DNA from: Bacteroidaceae bacterium
GTDB lineage: Bacteria; Bacteroidota; Bacteroidia; Bacteroidales; Bacteroidaceae
Direction of reading: 5' to 3'
Assembly: GCA_017615835.1 (NCBI GenBank)
Contig: JAFZZI010000009.1
Coordinates: 45,906-109,905 of the forward strand
DNA length: 64,000 nucleotides
Made by a program: the position numbers and the translations under genes. The notes beneath the pieces are model-generated. The model was not told the DNA's origin and ran no database searches. It saw nothing but the letters and a program-made list of their open reading frames with translations. Below, one piece after another: positions 9,883-17,131 of the stretch (position 1 is the stretch's first letter; every line of letters begins with the position of its first letter).

Positions 9883-10839
9883 ATGAGACATTTTACGGGA
9901 GTAGCGGATTTAGGAGACCTGCATCAGGCTTTGCAAGAGGCGCTTGAGATAAAGAGAAACAGGTTCAAGTACATTGAGCTTGGCCGCAACAGAACGTTAC
10001 TTGCGGTATTTTTCAATTCAAGTCTGCGCACTCGCCTCAGTACCCAGAAGGCGGCTCTGAATCTTGGAATGAACGTGATTGTATTGGATGTGAACCAAGG
10101 AGCGTGGAAACTTGAGACCGAACGCGGCGTGATAATGGATGGCGATAAGTCCGAGCACTTGCTTGAAGCCGTTCCTGTCATGGGGTGCTACTGCGATGTC
10201 ATAGGGGTGCGTTCGTTTGCACGTTTTGAGAATAAAGAGGATGACTATAATGAGAAAATCCTAAATCAGTTCATCGATTATTCAGGACGTCCGGTCTTCT
10301 CAATGGAGTCAGCGACCGGCCACCCGTTGCAAAGTTTCGCAGACTGGATTACGATTGAGGAATTCAAGGTTAAGGAGCGTCCAAAGGTGGTCATGAGTTG
10401 GGCTCCGCATCCTAAATCACTACCTCAAGCCGTTCCCAATTCGTTTGCCCAATGGATGGTAGCTGCCGGTTACGAAGTCGTTATTACACATCCGGAAGGA
10501 TATGAACTGGAGCCTCGGTTTACTTCGGGTGCCCGCATAGAGTACGATCAGATGAGGGCCTTCGAAGGAGCTGATTTTGTATATGGCAAGAACTGGTCAG
10601 CTGCCAGTGACAGCCATTATGGCCAGATTTTGTCTATGGACCGTAGTTGGACTATCGGGGAGAGACAGATGTCGGTAACTGACAATGCTTACTTTATGCA
10701 TTGTCTGCCTGTGCGTCGCAACATGATTGTAACAGATGACATTATTGAGGGACCCCGTTCTTTGGTGATTCCTGAGGCGGCTAACCGTGAAATATCGGCA
10801 ACCATAGTCCTTAAACGAATCTTGGAAGGTCTTGACTGA
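9883..10839 (+). CDS. argF': N-succinylornithine carbamoyltransferase (ArgF')
   Basis: 318 residues. It transfers the carbamoyl group from carbamoyl phosphate to an N2-acylated ornithine in the acylated arginine pathway of Bacteroidetes. The carbamoyl-phosphate loop is FFNSSLRTRLSTQKA (SxRTR), and the C-terminal signature is FMHCLPVRRNMIVTDD. Overall it reads like the Bacteroides fragilis SOTCase. At residue 90, the position that sets succinyl versus acetyl specificity (Pro in B. fragilis SOTCase, Glu in Xanthomonas AOTCase), this protein has Ser (DGDKSEH). Published mutants with Ser there use succinylornithine, so I call SOTCase. The gene ends 4 bp before the convergent nigD-like gene. Confidence 0.92.
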   Translation: MRHFTGVADLGDLHQALQEALEIKRNRFKYIELGRNRTLLAVFFNSSLRTRLSTQKAALNLGMNVIVLDVNQGAWKLETERGVIMDGDKSEHLLEAVPVMGCYCDVIGVRSFARFENKEDDYNEKILNQFIDYSGRPVFSMESATGHPLQSFADWITIEEFKVKERPKVVMSWAPHPKSLPQAVPNSFAQWMVAAGYEVVITHPEGYELEPRFTSGARIEYDQMRAFEGADFVYGKNWSAASDSHYGQILSMDRSWTIGERQMSVTDNAYFMHCLPVRRNMIVTDDIIEGPRSLVIPEAANREISATIVLKRILEGLD

Positions 10840-10843
10840 TTCC

Positions 10844-11473
10844 TTAGGGAATTGATAATGATATGCTGTCGTTGTCATAGTTGACATATGACAGCGTTAT
10901 TGTATCGTTGATGGACAGAATCTCTGAATACGGCCACAGAGGGATTGACATGTAGGCCTTCTTGGTGTAGCTCCGGATATCGTTCCCTTCTTCATGGAAG
11001 ATTTTGAACTCGACTCTCTTGTCCGTACTGAAGTCGAATGCTCCCAGTTTGTGAACCTTGTCAAGAGCCTTGATGTTGAAGATGACGTTAAGCCATCCGC
11101 CGCTGCGCCACACACTCTGTACTTCGACAGGATTCTGAATCAGTCTGAAGGGATCGGGCTTTTCGGGAACAGATGAAATAACGCTAATGTGGTCTATTAT
11201 GGTGGCGCTTGTCAAATCCGGGTTTACCACATAAACCATCAGCCTCCTGTATAAAGTGTCGGGACGGAGTCTTGCTGTGTCGGATGTCACATAACTGGAA
11301 CCACGGTCGTTCTTGATTACCGCAATGAAACCATCGCTGTCTGTGTATGCGTTGACAAATTCGGTGACGTATGGCATGACAGGCGTATCTGTTGTGCATG
11401 ATGACAGTGCCGCAGCCAGAACAGTTGCCAATGCCATAGCATGGAACAGGAGGGTTCTTGTAGGCTTTTTCAT
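10844..11473 (-). CDS. NigD-like lipoprotein
   Basis: 209 residues with a lipoprotein signal (hydrophobic stretch ending ALSSC, Cys about 26). The pattern fits the two-domain NigD-like family, an N-terminal OB-like domain and a C-terminal beta-sandwich (SVWRSGGWLNVIFNI...). The family is named from a Prevotella/Bacteroides bacteriocin locus, but most members sit elsewhere and have no proven role. Its ATG overlaps the acyltransferase stop (ATGA), making it the last gene of the 15.3-10.8 kb envelope operon. No bacteriocin genes are nearby, so an immunity role should not be assumed. Confidence 0.82.
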   Translation of the reverse strand: MKKPTRTLLFHAMALATVLAAALSSCTTDTPVMPYVTEFVNAYTDSDGFIAVIKNDRGSSYVTSDTARLRPDTLYRRLMVYVVNPDLTSATIIDHISVISSVPEKPDPFRLIQNPVEVQSVWRSGGWLNVIFNIKALDKVHKLGAFDFSTDKRVEFKIFHEEGNDIRSYTKKAYMSIPLWPYSEILSINDTITLSYVNYDNDSISLSIP

Positions 11474-12627
11474 TGCTCAAGTGCCTTTATTTTGTTCATT
11501 AGTGGATTTGCATACATCTCCAACATTTTTGTACGCAGAAACTCATAGTCGGGATTCTTGATTCTTATTTTTGAGAGTTGCCTGTCCAGATATCGCATGA
11601 AAGATTTCTTTTCTCTTTCGCTGTATCCTTCGCTGAAGTCCCTCGTACCATTAAGAACATCTGACGCAATTCTATTGCAGGGGAAGATTCTGTAGTTTCT
11701 GTGTATGCCATTGTCTATAAGCCTTGCTGCCTCTTCAAGCTGAAAATTTCTCGGCTGGTTACGGTCTATTCCGTCAAGGAGACTGTCAATACAGCCTGCT
11801 GCCTGATAGTGGATGTGTCCTTTGTAGCCGAAAATGCCCGTACGCATATTCAGCAGATCGTTGAGGCGGGTTTTCCGATAGCCAGGATCGTCTCTTTTCA
11901 GTTGAAATTCCATTGCTTTAAGCCAGTCACAGGGGTCGTATTCATAACTGATGGCCAGTGGGACAATGTGTAGTCCAGCAAGCGATGATATGACATCACC
12001 GTCACCGGATATAGACAACATCTTCAGAACACTCCTTTGTGTCAGATCATTCGAATCCTTGGCACGTCCCTCACGCTGGGCCAGCCATACAGGCTTGTCG
12101 TGATTGATATTGAACCTGATGTACCTGGACAAAGTTGTGGATGCTTTGAGCATCTCTTCGGGTGAGGTAATTGAACGGCGGACCAGAAATCCGTGGTTAA
12201 GCCGTACAAAGTCCTCAATCCAGGGTTTTATCATCAGGTTATCGCCAATGGCTATCTCAGCGCTGAACCTGTAATCTTTCAGAAGAAAATAATCCAGAAA
12301 AACTGAGTCTAGTACTATGTCACGGTGATTGGAAATAAATAGAAGACCCTCCCCGTATTCAGGGTCAAGCTCATTGAAATTACCGGTCAATCCTTTGGAA
12401 CGCAGTACCAGCAGGATTCTTGCCAGTGGCAATATGATCTTTTTCTGAAATTCTTCTGCATTTTTCATTCGTGAGGCCTTACGGAACAAGAATCTCCTTA
12501 TAAGGCTACCGCAGCGTGAATCGATGACTTCTGAAAACTCGGGATCTTTTAGAAGACGAGCCATCACACCGGGCATCTCGGCAGCGGTGTAAGAGCGGAT
12601 AGAGTCGAACTCGGAGGGAATAATCAT
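11470..12627 (-). CDS. Glycerol-phosphate-type acyltransferase (PlsC/PlsB superfamily)
   Basis: 385 residues. The acyltransferase block LLFISNHRDIVLDS (near residue 98) carries the invariant NH and nearby acidic residues; FLVRRS and WLAQREGRAKDSND are the second and third family blocks, EGR being the phosphate-binding part. Such enzymes add acyl chains to glycerol-phosphate or a related acceptor in membrane-lipid synthesis. The spacing after the His (NHRDIVLD) is not the classical HxxxxD, a variant I associate with Bacteroidales homologues, so acceptor specificity is uncertain. One base separates its start from the ddl stop and its own stop overlaps nigD-like. Confidence 0.8.
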   Translation of the reverse strand: MIIPSEFDSIRSYTAAEMPGVMARLLKDPEFSEVIDSRCGSLIRRFLFRKASRMKNAEEFQKKIILPLARILLVLRSKGLTGNFNELDPEYGEGLLFISNHRDIVLDSVFLDYFLLKDYRFSAEIAIGDNLMIKPWIEDFVRLNHGFLVRRSITSPEEMLKASTTLSRYIRFNINHDKPVWLAQREGRAKDSNDLTQRSVLKMLSISGDGDVISSLAGLHIVPLAISYEYDPCDWLKAMEFQLKRDDPGYRKTRLNDLLNMRTGIFGYKGHIHYQAAGCIDSLLDGIDRNQPRNFQLEEAARLIDNGIHRNYRIFPCNRIASDVLNGTRDFSEGYSEREKKSFMRYLDRQLSKIRIKNPDYEFLRTKMLEMYANPLMNKIKALEQ

Positions 12628-12628
12628 T

Positions 12629-13606
12629 TCAGATGAAGCTGTCTTCGATTATTTCAGTCAGAACCTCCTTCAGGTCCAGCCCCGCAGCCTTGAGTTGCTG
12701 CGGAATAAAACTGGTTGGTGTCATGCCCGGTGTGGTGTTGACCTCAAGCAGGTTTATTTTTTTGTCGGCGGTGATGATGTAATCGTTGCGGATTATGCCC
12801 TTGCATCCTACTATATCGTAGATACGCGACGTCATTTCCTGTATATTGTCCCGCAAGCTGTCGGGGATACGTGCCGGTGTTATTTCAGAGACCATTCCAT
12901 TGTATTTGGCATCATAATCGAAGAACTCGGTCTTGGGAACTACTTCCGTAACGGGTAGGGTGACTGTCCGTTTTGATGTCTTGAAGCAGCCGCAGGTTAC
13001 TTCTGTCCCTTCAAGGAATGATTCAACGACGACTTCGCTGTTCTCCTTGAACGCCATCTCAAGCGCCTTGTCTACTTCTGTCGCCCGATGTACTTTTGTT
13101 GTTCCAAAACTGGACCCGCCAGCTGAAGGCTTTATGAAACAGGGGAATCCCAACTGCTCCTCTATTTCCTGGGGAGTAATCTTTGTCCCGTCGTGGAGCA
13201 ATATTGCCTTGGCCACGTTGATACCCATGTTTTCGAGAAACCTGTTCAGCCTATACTTGTCAAATGTAAGTGCCGAAGCCAGCACGTTGCAGGTAGAAAA
13301 CGGAATGTCTACAAGACGCAGGTATCCCTCAAGTATTCCGTTTTCGCCAGGACTTCCATGGATTATAACATATGCGTAGTCGAAAACAGTTCTTACACCA
13401 CCGGCAGTATAACTGAAGTCGTTCTTGTCAATGGGAAACCCACTACTGCCGTCGGGCAGGGCCAGCCACAACTTACGGTGAACATCGACAATGCACGGGT
13501 TGTAAAGATTCCGGTCGAGGTTCTTGTATATTGTATCGGCACTTTTTAACGATATTTCTCTTTCGGAAGAGTTTCCTCCTGCCAGTATGGCGATGTTTCT
13601 TTTCAT
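12629..13606 (-). CDS. ddl: D-alanine--D-alanine ligase
   Basis: 325 residues. An ATP-grasp enzyme that makes the D-Ala-D-Ala dipeptide for peptidoglycan precursors. Visible motifs: N-terminal AILAGGNSSEREISLKSA, HGSPGENGILEGYL, the ATP-binding PCFIKPSAGGSSFGTTKV, and the C-terminal metal and substrate signature LLEVNTTPGMTPTSFIPQQ. Start at 13606 follows the rluD stop by about 20 bp. Its position after a PASTA protein and rluD and before an acyltransferase marks a cell-envelope operon. Confidence 0.97.
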   Translation of the reverse strand: MKRNIAILAGGNSSEREISLKSADTIYKNLDRNLYNPCIVDVHRKLWLALPDGSSGFPIDKNDFSYTAGGVRTVFDYAYVIIHGSPGENGILEGYLRLVDIPFSTCNVLASALTFDKYRLNRFLENMGINVAKAILLHDGTKITPQEIEEQLGFPCFIKPSAGGSSFGTTKVHRATEVDKALEMAFKENSEVVVESFLEGTEVTCGCFKTSKRTVTLPVTEVVPKTEFFDYDAKYNGMVSEITPARIPDSLRDNIQEMTSRIYDIVGCKGIIRNDYIITADKKINLLEVNTTPGMTPTSFIPQQLKAAGLDLKEVLTEIIEDSFI

Positions 13607-13627
13607 ATATTGATGTTGTTTATGTTT

Positions 13628-14689
13628 TCAGTTCATCGAATTCGAATATTCTCTCCACTTGTCAGTGAGATCTTTCATGTCGGCCGGCATAGCGGCGGTG
13701 AAGAACATTTCGCTGCCAGTGTCGGGGTGAACGAATCCTAGCGTCATGGCATGGAGGGCCTGTCGTGGACATGTGCGGAAGCATTTTTCAACGAAATGCC
13801 GGTATATAGGGGATGTTGTGCCTTTAAGAATCACATCACCTCCGTATTTGGCATCGTTGAACAGAGGGTGGCCAATGTGTTTCATGTGGACCCTTATCTG
13901 GTGTGTTCTCCCTGTTTCGAGACGGCATTCCAAAAGAGCGGCGTAGCCAAAACACTCAAGCGTCGTATAGTGGGTGACGGCATGCTTGCCTTCGTCAGGA
14001 TCGAACGACACAGTCATGCGCTGACGGTCCTTGCGATCACGGGTTATCTGGCTCTCAATGGTGCCGTTCCTGGGATCTGGCTGACCCCAGACAAGCAATT
14101 GGTAACTTCTCTTGGTAGTTTTTTCAAAAAACTGTCTTCCAAGAGAAGTTTTGGCTTCCGGTTTTTTTGCCACTACGAGCAGTCCGGATGTGTCCTTGTC
14201 TATTCTGTGCACCAGTCCTACTTGCGGGCTGTCAGGGTCATAAGAAGGATTGTCTCTCAAGTGCCACGCCAGAGCGTTAACAAGTGTTCCGTTGTAGTTG
14301 CCGCAACCAGGGTGGACAACCATTCCTGCCGGCTTGTTAACTACCAGCAGGCTGTCATCTTCGTAAACTATGTCAAGTGGAATTTCCTCCGGTACTATTT
14401 CGGCATTGTATCTGGGACGGTCCATCATTACCGTTACCACATCTGACGGTTTTACCTTGTAGTTGCTTTTAACGGGCTTGCCGCCTACCATGACCATTCC
14501 GGCATCGGCAGCTTTCTGTATGCGATTCCGCGAAACATGTTCCAGATGGTCAAACAGAAACTTGTCAACTCTCAGAAGTGATTGACCGCGGTCGGCTACA
14601 ATTCTGACATGTTCATACAGGCCGTCTGCACTCAACGATGGCTCTATATCGTCAAGTGACTCCTCAAGTTCTTCTTCAAGTGTAATCAT
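13628..14689 (-). CDS. rluD: RluD-family 23S rRNA pseudouridine synthase
   Basis: 353 residues. An N-terminal S4 RNA-binding domain (RVDKFLFDHLEHVSRNRIQKAA, about residues 40-100) precedes the RluA/RluD catalytic domain. The catalytic aspartate lies in VGLVHRIDKDTSGLL; RTHQIRVHMKHIGHPL is the other signature. By family it isomerises uridines in helix 69 of 23S rRNA, though RluC-type specificity cannot be excluded. The first 35 residues are an acidic extension before the S4 domain. A 231-codon antisense frame across it is a shadow. Confidence 0.92.
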   Translation of the reverse strand: MITLEEELEESLDDIEPSLSADGLYEHVRIVADRGQSLLRVDKFLFDHLEHVSRNRIQKAADAGMVMVGGKPVKSNYKVKPSDVVTVMMDRPRYNAEIVPEEIPLDIVYEDDSLLVVNKPAGMVVHPGCGNYNGTLVNALAWHLRDNPSYDPDSPQVGLVHRIDKDTSGLLVVAKKPEAKTSLGRQFFEKTTKRSYQLLVWGQPDPRNGTIESQITRDRKDRQRMTVSFDPDEGKHAVTHYTTLECFGYAALLECRLETGRTHQIRVHMKHIGHPLFNDAKYGGDVILKGTTSPIYRHFVEKCFRTCPRQALHAMTLGFVHPDTGSEMFFTAAMPADMKDLTDKWREYSNSMN

Positions 14690-14700
14690 TCAGTCTGCTG

Positions 14701-15303
14701 TCATTGAAAGAAAGCCGGGTCAAATGTGGGCTCTTCCGGTAATTCTGCTTCCCGCTCACCGTTGCCGACTACTATGGTCAGTTCGGAACCTTCGGGAACC
14801 TCTTCACCGTTACGCAGGCTCTTGCCGTCCATGAGAACCTCATATACCCAATCTTCGTCACCTGGAATGTATCTTGGCTCAGTCAGTTTGAATCCAGCTC
14901 CTAGCAGCTTGGACTCTGCTGCCCGGTATGAACTGTTGTCTGCTACGTCTGGTATGGGTTTCATCGGAATCTTACCACTGTTTACCGTAAGGTGGATGAC
15001 TCGATTCTCCTTTACTTCAGAGCCGGATCTGGGTCTCTGTTCAATAACCATCCCGGCATCCATCCCGGCATCGTAACGATATTCACTGACCTCGCATCTT
15101 AATCCGTTATTCCTGAGAGTTACTGCAGCTTCGTCCTCAAGTTGTCTTGTCACGTCGGGTACAGTGATATACTGTCCGTGACGTGTATATGTATCCATCC
15201 ATCTGAAAAGGAGCAATACCAGAACCATGGTTACTGCTGCCATCGCTGTCAGATGAATCAGAATTTTCGCCCATCCCGGCAACTCTTTTACACCCGTTTT
15301 CAT
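14701..15303 (-). CDS. PASTA-domain membrane protein
   Basis: 200 residues. A short cytoplasmic N-terminus and one membrane segment (about 15-33, LIHLTAMAAVTMVLVLLLF) are followed by two PASTA domains (TVPDVTRQLEDEAAVTLRN... and PIPDVADNSSYRAAESKLL...). PASTA domains bind peptidoglycan fragments or act as wall-sensing modules. No kinase or penicillin-binding domain is attached. Immediately upstream of rluD and ddl, it heads the envelope operon. A wall-associated role is inferred; the exact function is unknown. Confidence 0.88.
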   Translation of the reverse strand: MKTGVKELPGWAKILIHLTAMAAVTMVLVLLLFRWMDTYTRHGQYITVPDVTRQLEDEAAVTLRNNGLRCEVSEYRYDAGMDAGMVIEQRPRSGSEVKENRVIHLTVNSGKIPMKPIPDVADNSSYRAAESKLLGAGFKLTEPRYIPGDEDWVYEVLMDGKSLRNGEEVPEGSELTIVVGNGEREAELPEEPTFDPAFFQ

Positions 15304-15322
15304 AAAAATGCTTTATAATTGG

Positions 15323-15330
15323 CAAAGATA
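15323..15330 (-). promoter_or_regulatory. Promoter -7 box for the PASTA-rluD-ddl operon
   Basis: On the minus strand this reads TATCTTTG, a full match to TAnnTTTG, 20 bp upstream of the PASTA start. A -33 element at the usual distance is not clear. Confidence 0.6.
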
Positions 15331-15504
15331 GTGAATGGCGGGCGAAGAAAAAACACAAGCATTTGTTTTTATTTGGAATAACATCGTTTTAATGTGTACG
15401 AAGTAGTCGTGAATTAATATTAACCAATAATCCGAGTACGCACATAATTTTTGGTAATGAAAATTTTTTTGGGTATGAAAATGAGTAGAAGTCAACGATT
15501 TACA

Positions 15505-15512
15505 TATATTTG
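15505..15512 (+). promoter_or_regulatory. Promoter -7 box for the YiiX-like lipoprotein gene
   Basis: TATATTTG is a full match to the Bacteroidetes -7 consensus, 60 bp before the ATG at 15573. The rest of the gap between the two divergent genes (15304-15572) is AT-rich and holds nothing else I can identify. Confidence 0.55.
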
Positions 15513-15572
15513 TAACTTTTGAACAAACTTGCATTGCCGCTTACTGTTGATATAGAGACGTAAAAAGTGTTT

Positions 15573-16229
15573 ATGAAACTTAACAGATCGTATGCGCTGA
15601 GTATGATGCTCATCCTGCTGTTTATTACATGCTGCAGTCAGAACTCATTCAAGAGTATTCTGCCTGATGACTTCGAGTTGCAGGAAGGTGACATTGTATT
15701 CCGCAGGGGTGGAGGACTTACAAGCAGGATTGTTCTGGCTGCTGATGCCGATGGCAATTATTCTCACATTGGGATTGTTGTAGATTCGGCAGGTGTCAAG
15801 ATGATAGTGCATGCCGTGCCAGGGGAACCTGATTTCAAGGGCGATGCAGACAGGGTTAAGATGGACAGTCCGGAGCACTTCTTTTCGACAGAATTCACTG
15901 TGATAGGTGAAGTGTGCCGGTCGAATGATTCGACAATAGCCCGTAAGGCGGCAATGGTGGCTATGTCACAGTATCGGAAGGGACTTTTGTTCGATCATGA
16001 CTATGATGATGAAGATTCGACGAAGATGTATTGCACAGAACTTGTCGCTTTTGCTTTTCGCAAGGCAGGGCTCGAACTCCTTGGAAAAGAAAGACATAAA
16101 GTTTCTCTGCCGTTTATCAAGGCAGAGTGCATTTTCCCATCTGATATCTATTGCTCTGAGTACATAGAGTCTGTTTGTCAGTTCGAGGATCATTCTTTAC
16201 AAACCAACTATAAAAAACAAAGATTATGA
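15573..16229 (+). CDS. YiiX/YebB-like permuted NlpC/P60 cysteine hydrolase, lipoprotein
   Basis: 218 residues from the ATG at 15573; an in-frame GTG six bases earlier is less likely. The signal ends in a lipobox (LFITCC). The domain has the permuted papain-like order: GDIVFRRGGGLTSRIVL, histidine in YSHIGIVV, and later the cysteine in MYCTELVAFAFRKAGLEL. YiiX-like enzymes of this group are predicted amidases or peptidases acting on the wall or on lipids, with few characterised members. The stop overlaps the next ATG (ATGA), so it is coupled to the DUF4878 lipoprotein. Confidence 0.82.
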   Translation: MKLNRSYALSMMLILLFITCCSQNSFKSILPDDFELQEGDIVFRRGGGLTSRIVLAADADGNYSHIGIVVDSAGVKMIVHAVPGEPDFKGDADRVKMDSPEHFFSTEFTVIGEVCRSNDSTIARKAAMVAMSQYRKGLLFDHDYDDEDSTKMYCTELVAFAFRKAGLELLGKERHKVSLPFIKAECIFPSDIYCSEYIESVCQFEDHSLQTNYKKQRL

Positions 16230-16651
16230 AAAAGGTATTTTCAGTGATGCTTGTCTGCTTCATGGCAGCCGCATTAGCCGGTTGTGGCAGTAATTCTGGC
16301 AGTAGTAACAGTTCCCGCGGCAGCAATTCTCCACGTGGTGTTGCCGACAAGGCAATGAAATGTTCTAAGGCTGAAGATGTACGCGGTTATTTTGACCTTG
16401 TATATTTCTCAGAGAAAGATCAGGCACAGAAGGATGGTTTTGTCCAAATGGTGGAGGAAAAAGCAAAGGCAAACACGGACGATTCAAAAGTCATAGATAA
16501 CTATAAGTTCGTCGAAGAGAATGTGGATGAGGAGAACGGAAAGGCAACTGTCGTTTATGACGTTACTTATAAAAATGGTCAGACGAAAAAGGAAAATGTC
16601 AGTCTGACGCGCGATGAGTCAGGCAAGTGGTGGGTTGTACTTGACAAATAG
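16226..16651 (+). CDS. DUF4878-type lipoprotein
   Basis: 141 residues. Lipobox LAGC at about 17-20, then a Ser/Asn/Gly-rich linker (about 21-36) and a compact domain ending NVSLTRDESGKWWVVLDK, the beta-strand and Trp pattern of DUF4878/NTF2-like lipoproteins. Function is unknown. Translation is coupled to the YiiX-like hydrolase by an ATGA overlap, so the two probably act together at the outer membrane. Confidence 0.72.
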   Translation: MKKVFSVMLVCFMAAALAGCGSNSGSSNSSRGSNSPRGVADKAMKCSKAEDVRGYFDLVYFSEKDQAQKDGFVQMVEEKAKANTDDSKVIDNYKFVEENVDEENGKATVVYDVTYKNGQTKKENVSLTRDESGKWWVVLDK

Positions 16652-16751
16652 TGCCTTTTTTAGTCAGTTTGTATGATATGGCTTTCCTGTGGTGCAGTGT
16701 GAACAGTTTTCCGTCTGAATAATAGCTGTAGCCGCAGTTTGTGAAATAGTG

Positions 16752-16800
16752 ACTGCCTCAAGGGTGCTGCCTCCGGCAACATTGATACCTTGAAGGCAGT
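16752..16800 (+). repeat. Long hairpin in the gap before susC
   Basis: ACTGCCTCAAGG (16752-16763) pairs with CCTTGAAGGCAGT (16788-16800) with a single bulged base; a smaller imperfect hairpin (GCTGCC/GGCAAC) lies in the loop. A pyrimidine run (TGCTTCTTTCC) follows, so it may terminate the upstream lipoprotein transcript, or be a structured RNA. Confidence 0.45.
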
Positions 16801-17015
16801 TGCTTCTTTCCAGATACCGTATGCAACTTCATGCGGTCTTTGTTTGTAAATTTATGTCCCTTGTCAGCAGTTATGCTGCATCCTATTGGGACAGGTATCT
16901 TGGCGTGCTTTCTATCCAAAAAGGTTGTGATTGTCGGTTATGTGCAGAATTATACGTAAAACATGCAAAACAGCATCGGATTTCCATAAAAAATAGACAT
17001 TTGTGTTAAAAAAGG

Positions 17016-17045
17016 TTGCATGAGAGACGTTTTTTGATATATTTG
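17016..17045 (+). promoter_or_regulatory. Promoter of the SusC/SusD locus
   Basis: TTG at 17016-17018, a 19-bp spacer and TATATTTG at 17038-17045 match the Bacteroidetes -33/-7 consensus. The predicted transcript start lies about 80 nt before the susC ATG. Confidence 0.75.
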
Positions 17046-17131
17046 CGCGTTGAAACAAATGAAACAACAAAAAGACGACTTGTGCCGGAAGCATGATATG
17101 TGTGATCAATTATAAACTTAACTAATTGTTT

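Larger units (their letters stand above)
16652..17131 (+). other. 480-bp non-coding stretch before susC
   Basis: No convincing gene. A 69-codon frame at 16800-17009 has no family resemblance and no start context. The stretch holds a long hairpin (16752-16800), the susC promoter (17016-17045) and an untranslated leader of about 80 nt before the susC ATG. Regulation of the SusC/D locus by leader RNA or an upstream regulator is possible, but no sigma/anti-sigma pair lies in the window. Confidence 0.6.

Noticed and set aside
10837-10846. Four-base gap between convergent argF' and the nigD-like gene as a mis-annotated end
   Set aside because: Both stop codons are clear and both proteins have complete family C-termini; the genes are simply tightly convergent.
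10844-11473. NigD-like gene as evidence of a bacteriocin system
   Set aside because: NigD-like lipoproteins are widespread and no bacteriocin precursor or export gene is near; it closes an envelope operon.
13751-14446. 231-codon plus-strand frame opposite rluD
   Set aside because: rluD is a complete conserved gene on the other strand; the frame has low-complexity shadow composition and no known motif.
16800-17009. 69-codon frame in the gap before susC
   Set aside because: No recognisable protein features and it overlaps the leader and promoter region; listed as non-coding.
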